Positions 44,562 through 53,913 of a DNA stretch of 64,000 nt are shown here, in pieces. The DNA lies in the NCBI RefSeq assembly GCF_024169925.1, contig NZ_JALJXF010000001.1:4878501-4942500 (forward strand). Direction: 5' to 3'. Source of the stretch: Methylorubrum extorquens (GTDB taxonomy: Bacteria; Pseudomonadota; Alphaproteobacteria; Rhizobiales; Beijerinckiaceae). Below the pieces are notes generated by a model that saw only the letters and a list, made by a program, of their open reading frames with translations, had not been told where the DNA came from and made no database searches. Made by a program: the position numbers and the translations under genes. Each line of letters opens with the position of its first letter. Position 1 is the first letter of the stretch.

Positions 44562-45221
44562 TTGAGCCGCATCCCTGCAACGATCCTGCGCCGGACCGCA
44601 CTCGGCACGCTCGCCCTGGCGCTCTGTGCGCTGCCGGCCTCGGCCGACAAGATCAAGAACCCGACCGCGGTGTTCTCCGGCCTCGACAAGATCACCGGCC
44701 GGATCGTGACCTTCGAGGTCGCCATCGACGAGACGGTGCAGTTCGGCGCGCTGCAGATGACGCCGCGGGTCTGCTACTCGCGCCCGCCGACCGAGACGCC
44801 GAAGACCACGGCCTTCCTCGAAGTCGATGAGGTGACGCTCGACAGCAAATACCGGCGCATCTTCACCGGCTGGATGTTCGCGTCGAGTCCCGGCCTGCAC
44901 GCCATCGAGCACCCGATCTACGATGTGTGGCTGACCGATTGTAAGGGCGGCTCCGATGTGATCGCCGAGGCGAAGGAGCAGGAGGACGTGCCCGCGCTCG
45001 CCTCGCGCCAGGACAAGCCGAAGAAGAAGGGCGCGGACCCGACCAAGACGGCCTCGCAAGTCAACCAGAACGGTCAGGTCGACGTCGAGGGGCCGCGGGG
45101 CGTGCCGGTCCAGCCCAAGCAGAAGCCCTCGCGCAAGTTCTTCCCGAACAACGAGGGGCCGGCAGCGGCCCCGCCGCCCCCGCGCGAGCCGCAATCGATC
45201 TTCGACGCGATCTTCCGGTAG
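44562..45221 (+). CDS. DUF2155 domain-containing exported protein
   Basis: A TTG start at 44562 with AGAGGG upstream gives 219 aa; the next Met is within the conserved region. A signal peptide is visible (LGTLALALCALPASA), followed by the DUF2155 core: KIKNPTAVFSGLDKITGRIV, then FGALQMTPRVCYSRPPTETP, FTGWMFASSPGLHAIEHPIY and VWLTDCKGG, with two conserved Cys that may pair. The C-terminal third is Lys/Pro-rich and disordered. Function unknown; commonly adjacent to the NDUFA12 gene. Confidence 0.85.
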   Translation: MSRIPATILRRTALGTLALALCALPASADKIKNPTAVFSGLDKITGRIVTFEVAIDETVQFGALQMTPRVCYSRPPTETPKTTAFLEVDEVTLDSKYRRIFTGWMFASSPGLHAIEHPIYDVWLTDCKGGSDVIAEAKEQEDVPALASRQDKPKKKGADPTKTASQVNQNGQVDVEGPRGVPVQPKQKPSRKFFPNNEGPAAAPPPPREPQSIFDAIFR

Positions 45222-45227
45222 CCATTC

Positions 45228-45707
45228 CTACGACGCCAGCCGCTGCCGTGAGGTCATGAACGGCCCGAGCGGCTGGCGGGCGGCGGCGAAGGACGCGAGC
45301 CCGATCGGGCGTGGCATGCCGACATAGATCGCCTCCATCCCGCCCGAGAGCCGGTAGGCCTCGTGCCAGAAGCCGTTGCCGGCCGGATCGCGGCCGAAAT
45401 CCCGCCACCACGTCTTGTGCGGGTCCGAGCGGGTGAAAGCCTCCAGGCTTTCCAGATCGCGCCAGTACTGCCGCATGCCGATATGGTTGAGGCCGTAGAC
45501 GAGGTTCTCGTGCGCCAGCAGCCCATCCGGCCGCTCGCGCTGCATCTGAGCCAGCCCGCGCCCGATGCCGAGCAGCGCCTTCAGGCCCCGCATCCGTCCG
45601 ACGCGAAAGCCGAGATAGACCACGACAAGACCCGGATAGGCCGAGAGATCGACCGAGTCCCGCGTAGGCCGGGCGTTCGCGGCCGCTTGCCTATCCGATG
45701 TCTGCAT
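45228..45707 (-). CDS. DUF4188 (monooxygenase-like) family protein
   Basis: Protein of 159 aa with GGAGGGGTGCC before the ATG at 45707. The pattern VVVYLGFRVGRMRGLKALLG, NHIGMRQYWRDLESLEAFTR, HKTWWRDFG and FWHEAYRLSGGMEAIYVGMP is typical of DUF4188 proteins, which have a dimeric alpha/beta (ABM-like) fold. Divergent from a TetR gene with a 46-nt shared control region, so probably repressed by it. Confidence 0.8.
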   Translation of the reverse strand: MQTSDRQAAANARPTRDSVDLSAYPGLVVVYLGFRVGRMRGLKALLGIGRGLAQMQRERPDGLLAHENLVYGLNHIGMRQYWRDLESLEAFTRSDPHKTWWRDFGRDPAGNGFWHEAYRLSGGMEAIYVGMPRPIGLASFAAARQPLGPFMTSRQRLAS

Positions 45708-45722
45708 GGCACCCCTCCATGT

Positions 45723-45760
45723 TTACGGTGTAATCATAGGTGCGTTGCTTACAGTGTCAA
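45723..45760. promoter_or_regulatory. candidate TetR operator (TTACNGTGTNAA, two copies)
   Basis: TTACGGTGTAA (45723-45733) has perfect TTAC/GTAA arms. A second copy TTACAGTGTCAA (45749-45760) contains the GTG proposed as the TetR start codon. Centre-to-centre spacing is about 26 nt. Both lie in the short gap between the divergent DUF4188 and TetR genes. Confidence 0.55.
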
Positions 45761-46374
45761 CATCGAAGGGCGAACCGAACGCGACCAAGGGCGGCTACCA
45801 TCACGGCGATCTGCGCGAGGCGCTGGTCGCGGCGGGTCTGTCGATCCTGGAGGAGGGGGGCGATCTGGCCTCGCTCGGCCTGCGCGAGACCGCGCGCCGG
45901 GCGGGCGTCTCGGCGATGGCGCCCTACCGGCACTTCCCCGACAAGGATGCCCTGCTTGCGGCGGTGGCCATCGTCGGCTTCGAGCGGCTGCGCGCGGCGC
46001 TGGAGGAGGCGGATCGGGGAGGGGAGGGGGCGGGTCGCGAGGCCCTCTACGCGCAAGGGGCGGCCTATGTCGCTTTCGCCTCTGCGCAGCCCGGATTGTT
46101 CCGCCTGATGTTCGGCGGGATGCGCTCCGGCGGATCACGGCCCCAGGCGCTGTGCGAAGCCTCCGCCGCCGCCTACGCGGTGCTGGCTGAGCGGGTCGCC
46201 GCGTTGGTGCCGGGCGCAAACGCCGCCGACGAGGCCCTGCGGTCCTGGGCGCTCGTCCACGGGATCGCCTCGCTCGTCATCGACGGCTTGCTCGGGGACG
46301 CTGTGCGGACCGATCCGCAGGCGGCCGCCTTTCTCGTAGGACGCCTTCTGCGGCTGGAGGCCATTCCTGGATGA
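45754..46374 (+). CDS. TetR/AcrR family transcriptional regulator
   Basis: From GTG 45754 the product is 206 aa; an in-frame ATG at 45706 would overlap the divergent gene. The N-terminal HTH includes GDLREALVAAGLSILEEGG, LGLRETARRAGVSAMAPYRH and FPDKDALLAAVA (residues about 15-65). The C-terminal domain (ESM: YAQGAAYVAFASAQPGLFRL) fits the TetR_C family that senses small hydrophobic molecules. Likely represses itself and the DUF4188 gene. Confidence 0.85.
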   Translation: MSTSKGEPNATKGGYHHGDLREALVAAGLSILEEGGDLASLGLRETARRAGVSAMAPYRHFPDKDALLAAVAIVGFERLRAALEEADRGGEGAGREALYAQGAAYVAFASAQPGLFRLMFGGMRSGGSRPQALCEASAAAYAVLAERVAALVPGANAADEALRSWALVHGIASLVIDGLLGDAVRTDPQAAAFLVGRLLRLEAIPG

Positions 46375-46381
46375 GAGAAGG

Positions 46382-46484
46382 GGATCCCAAAGGGATCATC
46401 CCTTTGGCGGGGTGCCGGGGTGTAACCCCGGCTGTCCTCCAGGGCTCTGCAGTGGAAGCGCGAAAGGACTTGCCCTTTCGAAAC
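46382..46484. repeat. multi-hairpin intergenic element, copy 2
   Basis: Reverse-orientation relative of 16984-17093. It has the same stem series (AAAGGGAT/ATCCCTTT, CCGGGG/CCCCGG, a CAGGGCTCTG block, CGAAAGG/CCTTTCG) and shared text such as CAAAGGGATCATCCCTTTGG. It lies between the 3' ends of the convergent TetR and aat genes. Confidence 0.7.
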
Positions 46485-46489
46485 TTCAA

Positions 46490-47164
46490 CTACGCCTCGG
46501 CGCTACCGATCCCGAGGGCGGCCAGGGCTTCGGCGCCGCGAAAGACCTGGTCCGACGGACCCCATTCGGCCCGCTCGGTGATCGCGGCGGCGAGCTGGCG
46601 CTTGTAGATGTGGCGCGGCATTTCCTCGACGCCGAACTGGCTCAGATGATCGGTCAGGAACTGCGTGTCGGCGAGGCGATAACCGCCGGAGCGCAGCCGC
46701 GCGACGAGGTGGACCAGGGCGACCTTCGAGGCGTCGCGCACCTCGTGGAACATGCTCTCGCCGAAGAAGGCCGCCCCCAGCGAGACGCCGTAGAGCCCGC
46801 CCGCGAGGCGCCCCTCTTGGTAGACCTCGATCGTGTGGCAATGGCCGAGATCGAACAGCGCGCCGTAGAGGTCGCGGATACGGGCGTTGATCCAAGTGCG
46901 GGCCGTATCCCGGCGCGGGGCAGCGCAGCCGTCGATCACCGCATCGAAATCCCGGTCGCTGACGACCTCGAACCCGTCGGAGCGCACGGTGCGGGCGAGG
47001 CGCTTGGGCACGTGGAAGCGGTCGAGGGGCAGCACCCCGCGGGCGCGGGGCTCGACCCAGTAGATCGTCGGATCGTCCGCATCCTCGGCCATCGGGAAGA
47101 TCCCGGCGGCATAGGCCTTGAGCAGGATGTCGGGCGTGATGTCCACGGGCGGCCTGTCGTGCAT
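46490..47164 (-). CDS. aat: leucyl/phenylalanyl-tRNA--protein transferase
   Basis: Adds Leu or Phe to N-terminal Arg/Lys of proteins, marking them for ClpS/ClpAP degradation. 224 aa from ATG 47164, the normal length; in-frame upstream ATGs extend into sequence with no family match. Family segments: [80 protein letters not shown] and [20 protein letters not shown]. Downstream of accC on the same strand, separated by a palindromic repeat. Confidence 0.94.
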   Translation of the reverse strand: MHDRPPVDITPDILLKAYAAGIFPMAEDADDPTIYWVEPRARGVLPLDRFHVPKRLARTVRSDGFEVVSDRDFDAVIDGCAAPRRDTARTWINARIRDLYGALFDLGHCHTIEVYQEGRLAGGLYGVSLGAAFFGESMFHEVRDASKVALVHLVARLRSGGYRLADTQFLTDHLSQFGVEEMPRHIYKRQLAAAITERAEWGPSDQVFRGAEALAALGIGSAEA

Positions 47165-47265
47165 CGAAGCGTTGTCGCTCCGGCGGAGGCGGAACGCCAG
47201 ACCCATCACGTCGCGGACGGGCATCGGAGCGCGGTCCCTGACCGTCTCGAAAAGCATTCTCCGCT

Positions 47266-47377
47266 GTCATTCCGGGGCGCCGAAGGCGCACCCGGAATCC
47301 ACGATTGAGCTCTACGCCCAGCTTCGGCGACGCATCACGGATGGATCCCAGGTTCCGTTGCGCGGCCCCGGAATGAC
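47266..47377. repeat. palindromic repeat with GTCATTCCGGGGC ends
   Basis: GTCATTCCGGGGC (47266-47278) and GCCCCGGAATGAC (47365-47377) are exact inverted copies bounding 112 nt. Inside are CCCGGAATCC and GGATCCCAGG, giving further pairing. It resembles the TCATTCCGGGG...CCCGGAATCC elements dispersed in Rhizobiales. It lies between aat and accC. Confidence 0.65.
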
Positions 47378-47448
47378 GGTCGATGGTCAGAAACAGCCGG
47401 CCCGCAACGGGACCGGCAGTCGATCGACGAGGAACGTGTCGCCGCCGT

Positions 47449-48816
47449 TCAGCGTCTCTGGTCGGTCTCGGATAATTCCTCGCGGGCCAGGAAGCCTTCG
47501 AGCCAGTGGATGTCGTAGAGGCCGTTCTGCACGTCGGCATTGCGCACCAGCGTGCGGAACAGCGGCAGCGTGGTGTCGATGCCGTCGACCACGAACTCGT
47601 CCAGCGCCCGGCGCAGGCGCATCAGGCACTCGTTGCGGGTGCGCCCGTGCACGATCAGCTTGCCGATCAGCGAGTCGTAGTTTGAGGGAATCCGGTAGCC
47701 CTGGAAGGCGGCCGAATCGACCCGGACGCCGAGACCGCCCGGCGGGTGGAAGTAGGTGATCAGCCCCGGCGAGGGCCGGAAGGTCGAAGGGTGCTCGGCG
47801 TTGATCCGGCACTCGATGGCGTGGCCCTCGACCTTGATGTCCTCCTGAACCACCGACAAGCCGCCGCCGGCGGCGACCCGGATCTGCTCGTTCACGAGAT
47901 CGATCCCGGTGATCATCTCTGTGACGGGGTGCTCCACCTGAATCCGGGTGTTCATCTCGATGAAGTAGAACCGCCCGTCCTCGTAGAGGAACTCGATGGT
48001 GCCGGCGCCGAGATAGCCGAGTTCGCGCATGGCGTTGGCGCAGATGCCGCCGATCTCGGCGCGCATCGCCTCGTTGAGGGCCGGCGAACCGCCTTCCTCC
48101 CAGACCTTCTGGTGACGGCGCTGGAGCGAGCAGTCGCGCTCGGCCAGGTGCACGGCGTGGCCCTTGCCGTCGCCGAGGATCTGCACCTCGATGTGGCGGG
48201 GCTTGGTCAGGTACTTTTCGAGGTAGACCGCATCGTCGCCGAAGGCGGCCTTGGCCTCGGTGCGGGCCATATCGAGGGCCTGCTCCAGCTCGCTCTCCGA
48301 GCGGGCGACCTTCATGCCACGTCCGCCGCCGCCGGAGGCCGCCTTCACCAGCACGGGATAGCCGATCTCGGCGGCCACGCGCTTGGCCTCGTCCGGATCG
48401 GTGACGCCGCCCTCCGAGCCCGGAACGCAGGGAATGCCGAGGCGCTTGGCGGTGCGCTTGGCCTCGATCTTGTCGCCCATGATGCGGATATGCTCGGCCT
48501 TGGGGCCGATGAAGCCGATGTTGTGATGCGCCAGAACCTCGGCGAACCGGGCGTTCTCCGACAGGAAGCCGTAGCCGGGATGCACGGCGTCCGCCCCGGT
48601 GATCTCGCAGGCGGCGATGATCGAGGGGATGTTGAGGTAGCTGTCGCGGGCGGCCGGCGGGCCGATACAGACGCTCTCGTCGGCCAGCCGCACATGCATG
48701 GCGTCGGCATCCGCCGTCGAGTGGACCGCGACGGTGGCGATACCGAGCTCCTTCGCCGCCCGCAGGATGCGGAGTGCGATCTCGCCGCGGTTGGCGATCA
48801 GGATCTTGTCGAACAT
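47449..48816 (-). CDS. accC: acetyl-CoA carboxylase, biotin carboxylase subunit
   Basis: Carboxylates the biotin of AccB with ATP and bicarbonate, first half of malonyl-CoA synthesis. 455 aa. Visible: [23 protein letters not shown]-grasp glycine-rich loop [12 protein letters not shown] near 160, [20 protein letters not shown], and the catalytic [14 protein letters not shown] near 287. It lies 10 nt after accB and shares its operon. The ATG at 48816 is the conserved start; a frame extension to 48873 overlaps accB. Confidence 0.97.
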   Translation of the reverse strand: MFDKILIANRGEIALRILRAAKELGIATVAVHSTADADAMHVRLADESVCIGPPAARDSYLNIPSIIAACEITGADAVHPGYGFLSENARFAEVLAHHNIGFIGPKAEHIRIMGDKIEAKRTAKRLGIPCVPGSEGGVTDPDEAKRVAAEIGYPVLVKAASGGGGRGMKVARSESELEQALDMARTEAKAAFGDDAVYLEKYLTKPRHIEVQILGDGKGHAVHLAERDCSLQRRHQKVWEEGGSPALNEAMRAEIGGICANAMRELGYLGAGTIEFLYEDGRFYFIEMNTRIQVEHPVTEMITGIDLVNEQIRVAAGGGLSVVQEDIKVEGHAIECRINAEHPSTFRPSPGLITYFHPPGGLGVRVDSAAFQGYRIPSNYDSLIGKLIVHGRTRNECLMRLRRALDEFVVDGIDTTLPLFRTLVRNADVQNGLYDIHWLEGFLAREELSETDQRR

Positions 48817-48826
48817 CGCGGGGAGG

Positions 48827-49297
48827 CTACTCGAGAACGAGGAGGGCTTCGCCGTACTCGACCGGCATCCCATCCTCGATGAAGATCGCGGTCACCGTAC
48901 CGGCGCGGGGCGCGACGATTTCGTTGAAGGTCTTCATGGCCTCGACCAGCAGAAGCTTGTCGCCGGCCTGGACCTTCGTGCCGATCTCGATGAACGGCTT
49001 GGCGTCCGGCGAGGGGCGCAGGTAGGCGGTGCCGACCATGGGCGACGGCACGGCGCCGGGATGGCCCGCGCCGGATTTGGCGGGGGCCGGCGCCAGGGCA
49101 GCAGGCGGCGCCGCGACCGGTGCCGCCGCAGCGGCCGGGGCGGCGGGCGCGACCTGAACCGAGACCGTCTCGATCTTGCGGGCGACGCGGATGCGCAGAT
49201 CGCCCTTCTCGACCTCGATCTCGGTCAGATCGGTCTCGGCGACCATCCGGGCGAGTTCGCGCACCAGTTCGGGATCGAAGGGTTCGTTCTTGGCCAT
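48827..49297 (-). CDS. accB: acetyl-CoA carboxylase biotin carboxyl carrier protein
   Basis: 156 aa. N-terminal dimerisation part ([20 protein letters not shown]), an Ala/Pro-rich linker (about 50-80), and the C-terminal biotinyl domain, with Lys in [13 protein letters not shown] as the biotin site near residue 121. It lies 18 nt after aroQ and directly before accC. Confidence 0.96.
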   Translation of the reverse strand: MAKNEPFDPELVRELARMVAETDLTEIEVEKGDLRIRVARKIETVSVQVAPAAPAAAAAPVAAPPAALAPAPAKSGAGHPGAVPSPMVGTAYLRPSPDAKPFIEIGTKVQAGDKLLLVEAMKTFNEIVAPRAGTVTAIFIEDGMPVEYGEALLVLE

Positions 49298-49315
49298 CGG
49301 CTCGTAGTTCTGAGG

Positions 49316-49771
49316 TCAGGAGGCGGACGGGGTGCGTCCGCGCAGGAGATGGGCGAGGGCGTCGAGCCCCAGGACGTAACTGTGGGCACCGAAGCCCGAA
49401 ATCAAACCGGCGCAGACCGGTGCGATCCGCGAGACGTGGCGGAAGTCCTCGCGGGCATGGACGTTGGAGAGGTGGATCTCCACCGCCGTCACCCCCGACC
49501 CCTTGATCGCGTCACGGAGCGCGATCGAGGTGTGCGTGTAGGCGGCGGCGTTGATGAGCACCCCGGCCCCGGCGGCACCGGCCTCCTGCACGAACGTCAC
49601 GAGTTCGCCCTCGTGATTCGTCTGACGGAAGGTCAGGGCGATATCGAGGCGAGCCGCCTGCTCCCGCAGGTTTTGCTCGATGTCGGCAAGCGTGGCGGCG
49701 CCGTAGATGCCCGGCTCGCGCTGGCCCAGGAGATTGAGGTTCGGCCCGTTGAGGCAGTGAATCGCGATCAT
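49316..49771 (-). CDS. aroQ: type II 3-dehydroquinate dehydratase
   Basis: Third step of the shikimate pathway. 151 aa from ATG 49771. Catalytic text is visible: IHCLNGPNLNLLGQREPGIY with Arg and Tyr near 18-23, RQTNHEGELVTFVQEA, GVLINAAAYTHTSIALRDAI and EIHLSNVHAREDFRHVS with the catalytic His. First gene of the aroQ-accB-accC set, a common alphaproteobacterial order. Confidence 0.95.
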   Translation of the reverse strand: MIAIHCLNGPNLNLLGQREPGIYGAATLADIEQNLREQAARLDIALTFRQTNHEGELVTFVQEAGAAGAGVLINAAAYTHTSIALRDAIKGSGVTAVEIHLSNVHAREDFRHVSRIAPVCAGLISGFGAHSYVLGLDALAHLLRGRTPSAS

Positions 49772-49887
49772 GCCGTCCGGCTGCGTCGGCCGGAGGCTTC
49801 GCGAACCGCCCGGCAGGAGGGGCGGTCTTAGACGAGTGCGTCGGTGCGCGACAAGGGCGGTTGCCGGCCGGTTGTCCGGCCAAGCTT

Positions 49888-50787
49888 TCAATAAGTCCAG
49901 CGTTGTGCCTTGTTCACGAGGAAATCGCGAAAGGCCTGGACGCGGGCGACCGAGCGCATCTCCTCGGCATAGACGAGATAGCTCTCCATCGTCGGCATTT
50001 CGCTCTCGCGCAGCACCTGGACGAGGCTCTCGTTCCCGTCGACGGCGTAGTCCGGCAGGATGCCGACGCCGACGCCCGCCTCCATCGCCTTGTGGAGGGC
50101 GGTGATGTTGTTGACCGTGAAGTGGACCGGACGGCGCTCGTCCCCCTCGCGGCCGATGCTGGCGAGATAGTGGGTCGCGAGCAGATAGGACGGCTCGTTG
50201 CCGCCGAACGAGACGAGGCGGTGCTCATCGAGGTCGCTGATGGTCTTGGGCTCGCCGAAGCGCTTGACGTAATCGGGGCTCGCGAAAGCGTGATAGTGCA
50301 CCGTGAAAAGCCGCCGCTGGATCAGGTCGGGCTGGGCCGGGCGGCGCATGCGGATCGCGATGTCGGCCTCGCGCATGGCGAGGTCCAACTCCTCGTTGGT
50401 GAGAACCAGCTCGATCCGCACATCCGGATAGAGGTCGAGGAATTCCGAGACGCGCTGTGACAGCCAGGAGGTGCCCAGGCCCACCGTCGTCGTCACGCGC
50501 AGGTCACCGGAGGGGCGCTCGCTGGTCTCGACGAGGCGGGCGCGGGTGTTCTCCAGCCTCAGCTTCATGTCGCGCGCGGCGCGAAACAGCAGATCGCCCT
50601 GCTCGGTCAGGATCAGGCCCCGGGCATGCCGGTGGAACAGCGGCGCCTTCAACTCCCGCTCGAGGGCGCTGATTTGCCGGCTCACCGCCGATTGGCTGAG
50701 GCCGATGTCGTCGCCCGCCCGCGTGAAGCTGCCGGCCTCCGCGACGTTGAGGAAAATCCGGATCTTGTCCCAATCCAAGGCCGTCAC
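49888..50787 (-). CDS. LysR family transcriptional regulator
   Basis: GTG start at 50787 gives 299 aa. The HTH is clear: WDKIRIFLNVAEAGSFTRAG, then LSQSAVSRQISALERELKAP (residues about 5-60). The effector domain spans 90-290 (SGDLRVTTTVGLGTSWLSQR). It lies directly downstream of trxB on the same strand after a 332-nt gap, and adjacent LysR and thioredoxin reductase genes are seen in related genomes, so control of trxB or redox genes is possible. The target is not shown. Confidence 0.87.
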   Translation of the reverse strand: MTALDWDKIRIFLNVAEAGSFTRAGDDIGLSQSAVSRQISALERELKAPLFHRHARGLILTEQGDLLFRAARDMKLRLENTRARLVETSERPSGDLRVTTTVGLGTSWLSQRVSEFLDLYPDVRIELVLTNEELDLAMREADIAIRMRRPAQPDLIQRRLFTVHYHAFASPDYVKRFGEPKTISDLDEHRLVSFGGNEPSYLLATHYLASIGREGDERRPVHFTVNNITALHKAMEAGVGVGILPDYAVDGNESLVQVLRESEMPTMESYLVYAEEMRSVARVQAFRDFLVNKAQRWTY

Positions 50788-51119
50788 TCCCGCCCGTCGA
50801 GGTCGGCCCGTCGCAGTCCGCCCCTACGGGCGGCCGCGACCTTCGGGCGTTGCACGACGCCAGTCTGTTGCCCTGCCGTACCCGGCGAAAGGCTTCTTTC
50901 GTGAAACCTTCCGGCTCCCGCAGCTTTCAGGTTAGGACGACAACCTTACAATTTGGTTGCGTCATTTCCGCCATCAACAGGGAAATGCGTATCAGACAAC
51001 GTCTTGAATGCTTTGACTGCGTCTGTTCCCGGTCGGTCTCGATGTCCGACACGATGGCGAAGCGGGCGTTCTTTTGAACAGTACTTAAAACGTCCGCAAA
51101 ACGCCCGAAAGCCGGCCGC
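50788..51119. other. intergenic region between lysR-type gene and trxB
   Basis: No gene supported in 332 nt. Near trxB's 3' end CGGGCGTT (51064-51071) and AACGCCCG pair across a long AT-rich loop and may end trxB transcription. The stretch 50935-51000 is AT-rich (ACAACCTTACAATTTGGTTG) and may hold the LysR-type promoter. Confidence 0.4.
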
Positions 51120-52094
51120 CTACTCGGCCGCCGCCTTGGCCGGGCTCTCGCCGACGTCGAGATTGGCCAGGAACTTTTCCGCCTCCAGCGCGGCCATGCA
51201 GCCCATGCCGGCCGCGGTGATCGCCTGACGGTAGACGTCGTCGGTGACGTCGCCGGCCGCGAACACGCCCGGGATCTCGGTCTCGGTGGTGCCCGGCGTC
51301 ACGGTGATGTAGCCGCCGTGCCGCATCGGCAGTTGGCCCTCGAAGATCCCCGTGGCCGGCTGGTGGCCGATCGCCACGAACAGGCCGTCGGTGGGCTGCT
51401 CGACGATCGCTCCGGAGCGCAGATCCTTCAGGCGCAGATGCGTGACGGAGGGTGGCGTGTCGGAGCCGCAGATTTCCTCCACCGCGTGGTGCCACTTCAC
51501 CGTGACGTTGGCGTGCTTGAACAGGCGCTCCTGCAGGATGCGCTCGGCCCGGAACTCGCCGCGGCGGTGGATCACGGTGACCGACTTGGCGAGGTTGGCC
51601 AGATACAGCGCCTCCTCGACCGCGGTGTTGCCGCCGCCGACCACGGTCACGTCCTTGCCGCGGAAGAAGAAGCCGTCGCAGGTGGCGCAGGCCGAGACGC
51701 CGAAGCCCTGGAACTTCGCCTCCGAGGGCAGGCCGAGCCACTTCGCCTGGGCACCGGTGGCGATGATGAGCGCGTCGCAGGTGTAGGTCTCGCCGGAATC
51801 AGCCTCCAGCCGGAACGGGCGCACGTTGAGATCGACGCTCGTGATGTATTCCGAGACAATCTTCGTGCCGACATGCTCGGCCTGGAGCCGCATCTGCTCC
51901 ATCAGCCAGGGGCCCTGGATCGCGTCGGCGAAGCCCGGATAATTTTCGACATCGGTCGTGATCATCAGTTGGCCGCCCGGCTGGAAGCCCGAGATCAGCA
52001 GGGGCTCGACCATGGCGCGGGCAGCGTAGATCGCGGCGGTGTAGCCGGCCGGTCCCGAGCCGATGATGACGAGCCTCGCATGGGTATGGGCCAT
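51120..52094 (-). CDS. trxB: thioredoxin reductase (NADPH)
   Basis: FAD enzyme of 324 aa that reduces thioredoxin with NADPH. Visible: FAD motif IIGSGPAGYTAAIYAARA near 11-28, redox pair in ACATCDGFFF (Cys-Ala-Thr-Cys near 145), NADPH motif VVGGGNTAVEEALYL near 160 and GVFAAGDVTDDVYRQA near 285. AGGAGACGG precedes ATG 52094; a longer in-frame start at 52178 is rejected. Confidence 0.96.
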   Translation of the reverse strand: MAHTHARLVIIGSGPAGYTAAIYAARAMVEPLLISGFQPGGQLMITTDVENYPGFADAIQGPWLMEQMRLQAEHVGTKIVSEYITSVDLNVRPFRLEADSGETYTCDALIIATGAQAKWLGLPSEAKFQGFGVSACATCDGFFFRGKDVTVVGGGNTAVEEALYLANLAKSVTVIHRRGEFRAERILQERLFKHANVTVKWHHAVEEICGSDTPPSVTHLRLKDLRSGAIVEQPTDGLFVAIGHQPATGIFEGQLPMRHGGYITVTPGTTETEIPGVFAAGDVTDDVYRQAITAAGMGCMAALEAEKFLANLDVGESPAKAAAE

Positions 52095-52247
52095 CTGTGC
52101 CGTCTCCTGTCGGCGGGCGTCCCGATCCTTGGGCGCCGGCCGTCCGTTGTTTGTGTAGCCTCGCGCGCAGTCTGACACGAGGAAGGCAAAAATTTCTTCC
52201 CAAAGCGGGCGACGCGGGCAAACGGCCCGTTCTGTCCCGATGCCGGC

Positions 52248-53300
52248 TCAGAACGGTCCGCGCGGGTCCGACGTCCGTTCGGCCGGGCGCGGCACCGTCG
52301 CCGTGTCCCCCGCCAAGCGCGCACGGTGCCGCCCATAAGCCTCCGCCAGGGCCGCGGCGATCTCCGGCGTCGCGTCGATGGGAGCGTAGCGCAGCGCCTC
52401 CAGGCGGCCGATGAACGGCTTCAGCGCACCGGCCATAGCGAGGCCCGCGAACATCCGCCGATGCCGGATATAGGTACGCGGCAGATCGAACAGCAGGAGG
52501 GGCACGCCGGTGCTCGCGGCCTCGCCCACCATGTTGGCTGAGTCGGAGGTGACGACGATGTGGTCGGCGATCGCCAGCATGCCGACGTAAGGGTTCTCGC
52601 CGCTGCCGTCCCAGAAGAAACCGCCCTTGTCCTTCACCAAGTTTTCGAGGGCGATGCGCAGGTTCGGCGGCGTGCGCCGGGACACCGTCAGCATTAGCGA
52701 GCAGCCGCCATCGGCCAGCTTGGTGAGATCGCGCACGAGCCGTTGCATGTCGGCTTTGCGGTAGCGCAGATGCCGGCTGTCCCCGCCGATCAGCACGGCG
52801 ATGCGCGGCCAGGGCAGGCGCGCGAGACGCGGATCAGGCGTCGTGCGGGCGGTGTCGAGCCGGGCGCGGGAGACGGGATGCGGCGCAGTGAGCGTGGTGA
52901 AGACGTTGGGACCGCGCAGGTCGTCGTAGTCGGGAACCCAGATGAAATCCGCGGTGTCGTGGCCGGTGCGCGGATCCTTGAGGAAGGCCGTGAAGGTTGT
53001 CTCGCCCGAGGCGCGGCGCACGGCGCGCAGATAGGGCACGGCGCGCCGCCCCGACGCGATCAGGAGATCGGGGAGCGGGCCTTGCAGCAGGCCGCCGGCC
53101 CGGCCCGGTGCGTCCCGCGGGTCGATCGGCCCCCATGGGGCCATCCAGGTCAGCGGCCGTCCGTCCGGAATCCGCCGCGTCTCGTAGGGGACGCCGAGCG
53201 CCTCGGCGATGCCGATGCACTGGTTCTCGTCGCCGGCCTTGCCATCGGTGAGGATCCAGGCGCGGGCCCGCGCGAGTTGCGGCGGGACGCTACCGTCCAT
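52248..53300 (-). CDS. ELM1-like (mitochondrial fission ELM1 family) protein
   Basis: 350 aa with the ELM1/DUF1022 pattern: ARAWILTDGKAGDENQCIGI, LPDLLIASGRRAVPYLRAVR, PRIAVLIGGDSRHLRYRKAD near 185, and IVVTSDSANMVGEAASTGVP near 270, which resembles the donor-binding part of GT-B glycosyltransferases. A glycosyltransferase-like role at the envelope is inferred; bacterial function is not established. ATG 53300 (or GTG 53303) is used. It follows the secreted 180-aa gene and greA on the same strand. Confidence 0.8.
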   Translation of the reverse strand: MDGSVPPQLARARAWILTDGKAGDENQCIGIAEALGVPYETRRIPDGRPLTWMAPWGPIDPRDAPGRAGGLLQGPLPDLLIASGRRAVPYLRAVRRASGETTFTAFLKDPRTGHDTADFIWVPDYDDLRGPNVFTTLTAPHPVSRARLDTARTTPDPRLARLPWPRIAVLIGGDSRHLRYRKADMQRLVRDLTKLADGGCSLMLTVSRRTPPNLRIALENLVKDKGGFFWDGSGENPYVGMLAIADHIVVTSDSANMVGEAASTGVPLLLFDLPRTYIRHRRMFAGLAMAGALKPFIGRLEALRYAPIDATPEIAAALAEAYGRHRARLAGDTATVPRPAERTSDPRGPF

Positions 53301-53370
53301 CTTCACCAGCCCTTGCACCAGCCCCTGTTCGTTCACGCGACGCAAACCTTCGATCCCACCAAACCCGGCC

Positions 53371-53913
53371 TTACTGGGACGGGAGCCTGCGCCGCAGCCA
53401 CTGCGCGTAGTGCTCGGCCAGGGCCGCGACCCGCCGCCGCTCGGAGGCCGGATCGTACCACGCCCCGCCGGAACTCGCGGGCAGGGCCGAGAGCTGGGGA
53501 TGGCGCGCGAGGATCTCGCCCCCACGGCCGACCAGCAGCGCCTCGCCGTCGAGGTAATCCGTCGTGCCGCTGCCGCCGAAGCTGCTGCGGTCACCGCCTT
53601 GCGAACCGCCATAGGCGGCGAGCGAGAGGCCGCTCACGCGCACCACCAGCGTCGGCGCGCCGCGGACGATGCGGTCTCGGAAGCTGCGCCGCATCGCCTC
53701 GGTCAGATCGGCGCGCAGAACCTCCGTCTGCGGGCCGCGGGCGTAGACCTGCAGGGGGCGCACATCGACGGTGATCCCGCCGACCCGGTCGAAGGCCTGG
53801 TCGAAATCCTGCGCCCCGGCCGGGACGCTGAGCGCGAGCGCGGCCAAAACCCCGGCCAGGAGGCCGAGCACGGCCGCGAGGCCGGGGACGCGCACGGGGA
53901 TCAGGCTCCCCAC
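53371..53913 (-). CDS. secreted protein of unknown function (180 aa)
   Basis: GTG 53913 overlaps the greA 3' end by 13 nt; GTG 53895, just after the greA stop, is an alternative. A signal peptide ([24 protein letters not shown]) is followed by [40 protein letters not shown], and a Gly/Ser-rich loop. The spacing of strands and the predicted periplasmic location suggest a small beta-rich domain. No family recognised. Confidence 0.65.
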   Translation of the reverse strand: MGSLIPVRVPGLAAVLGLLAGVLAALALSVPAGAQDFDQAFDRVGGITVDVRPLQVYARGPQTEVLRADLTEAMRRSFRDRIVRGAPTLVVRVSGLSLAAYGGSQGGDRSSFGGSGTTDYLDGEALLVGRGGEILARHPQLSALPASSGGAWYDPASERRRVAALAEHYAQWLRRRLPSQ

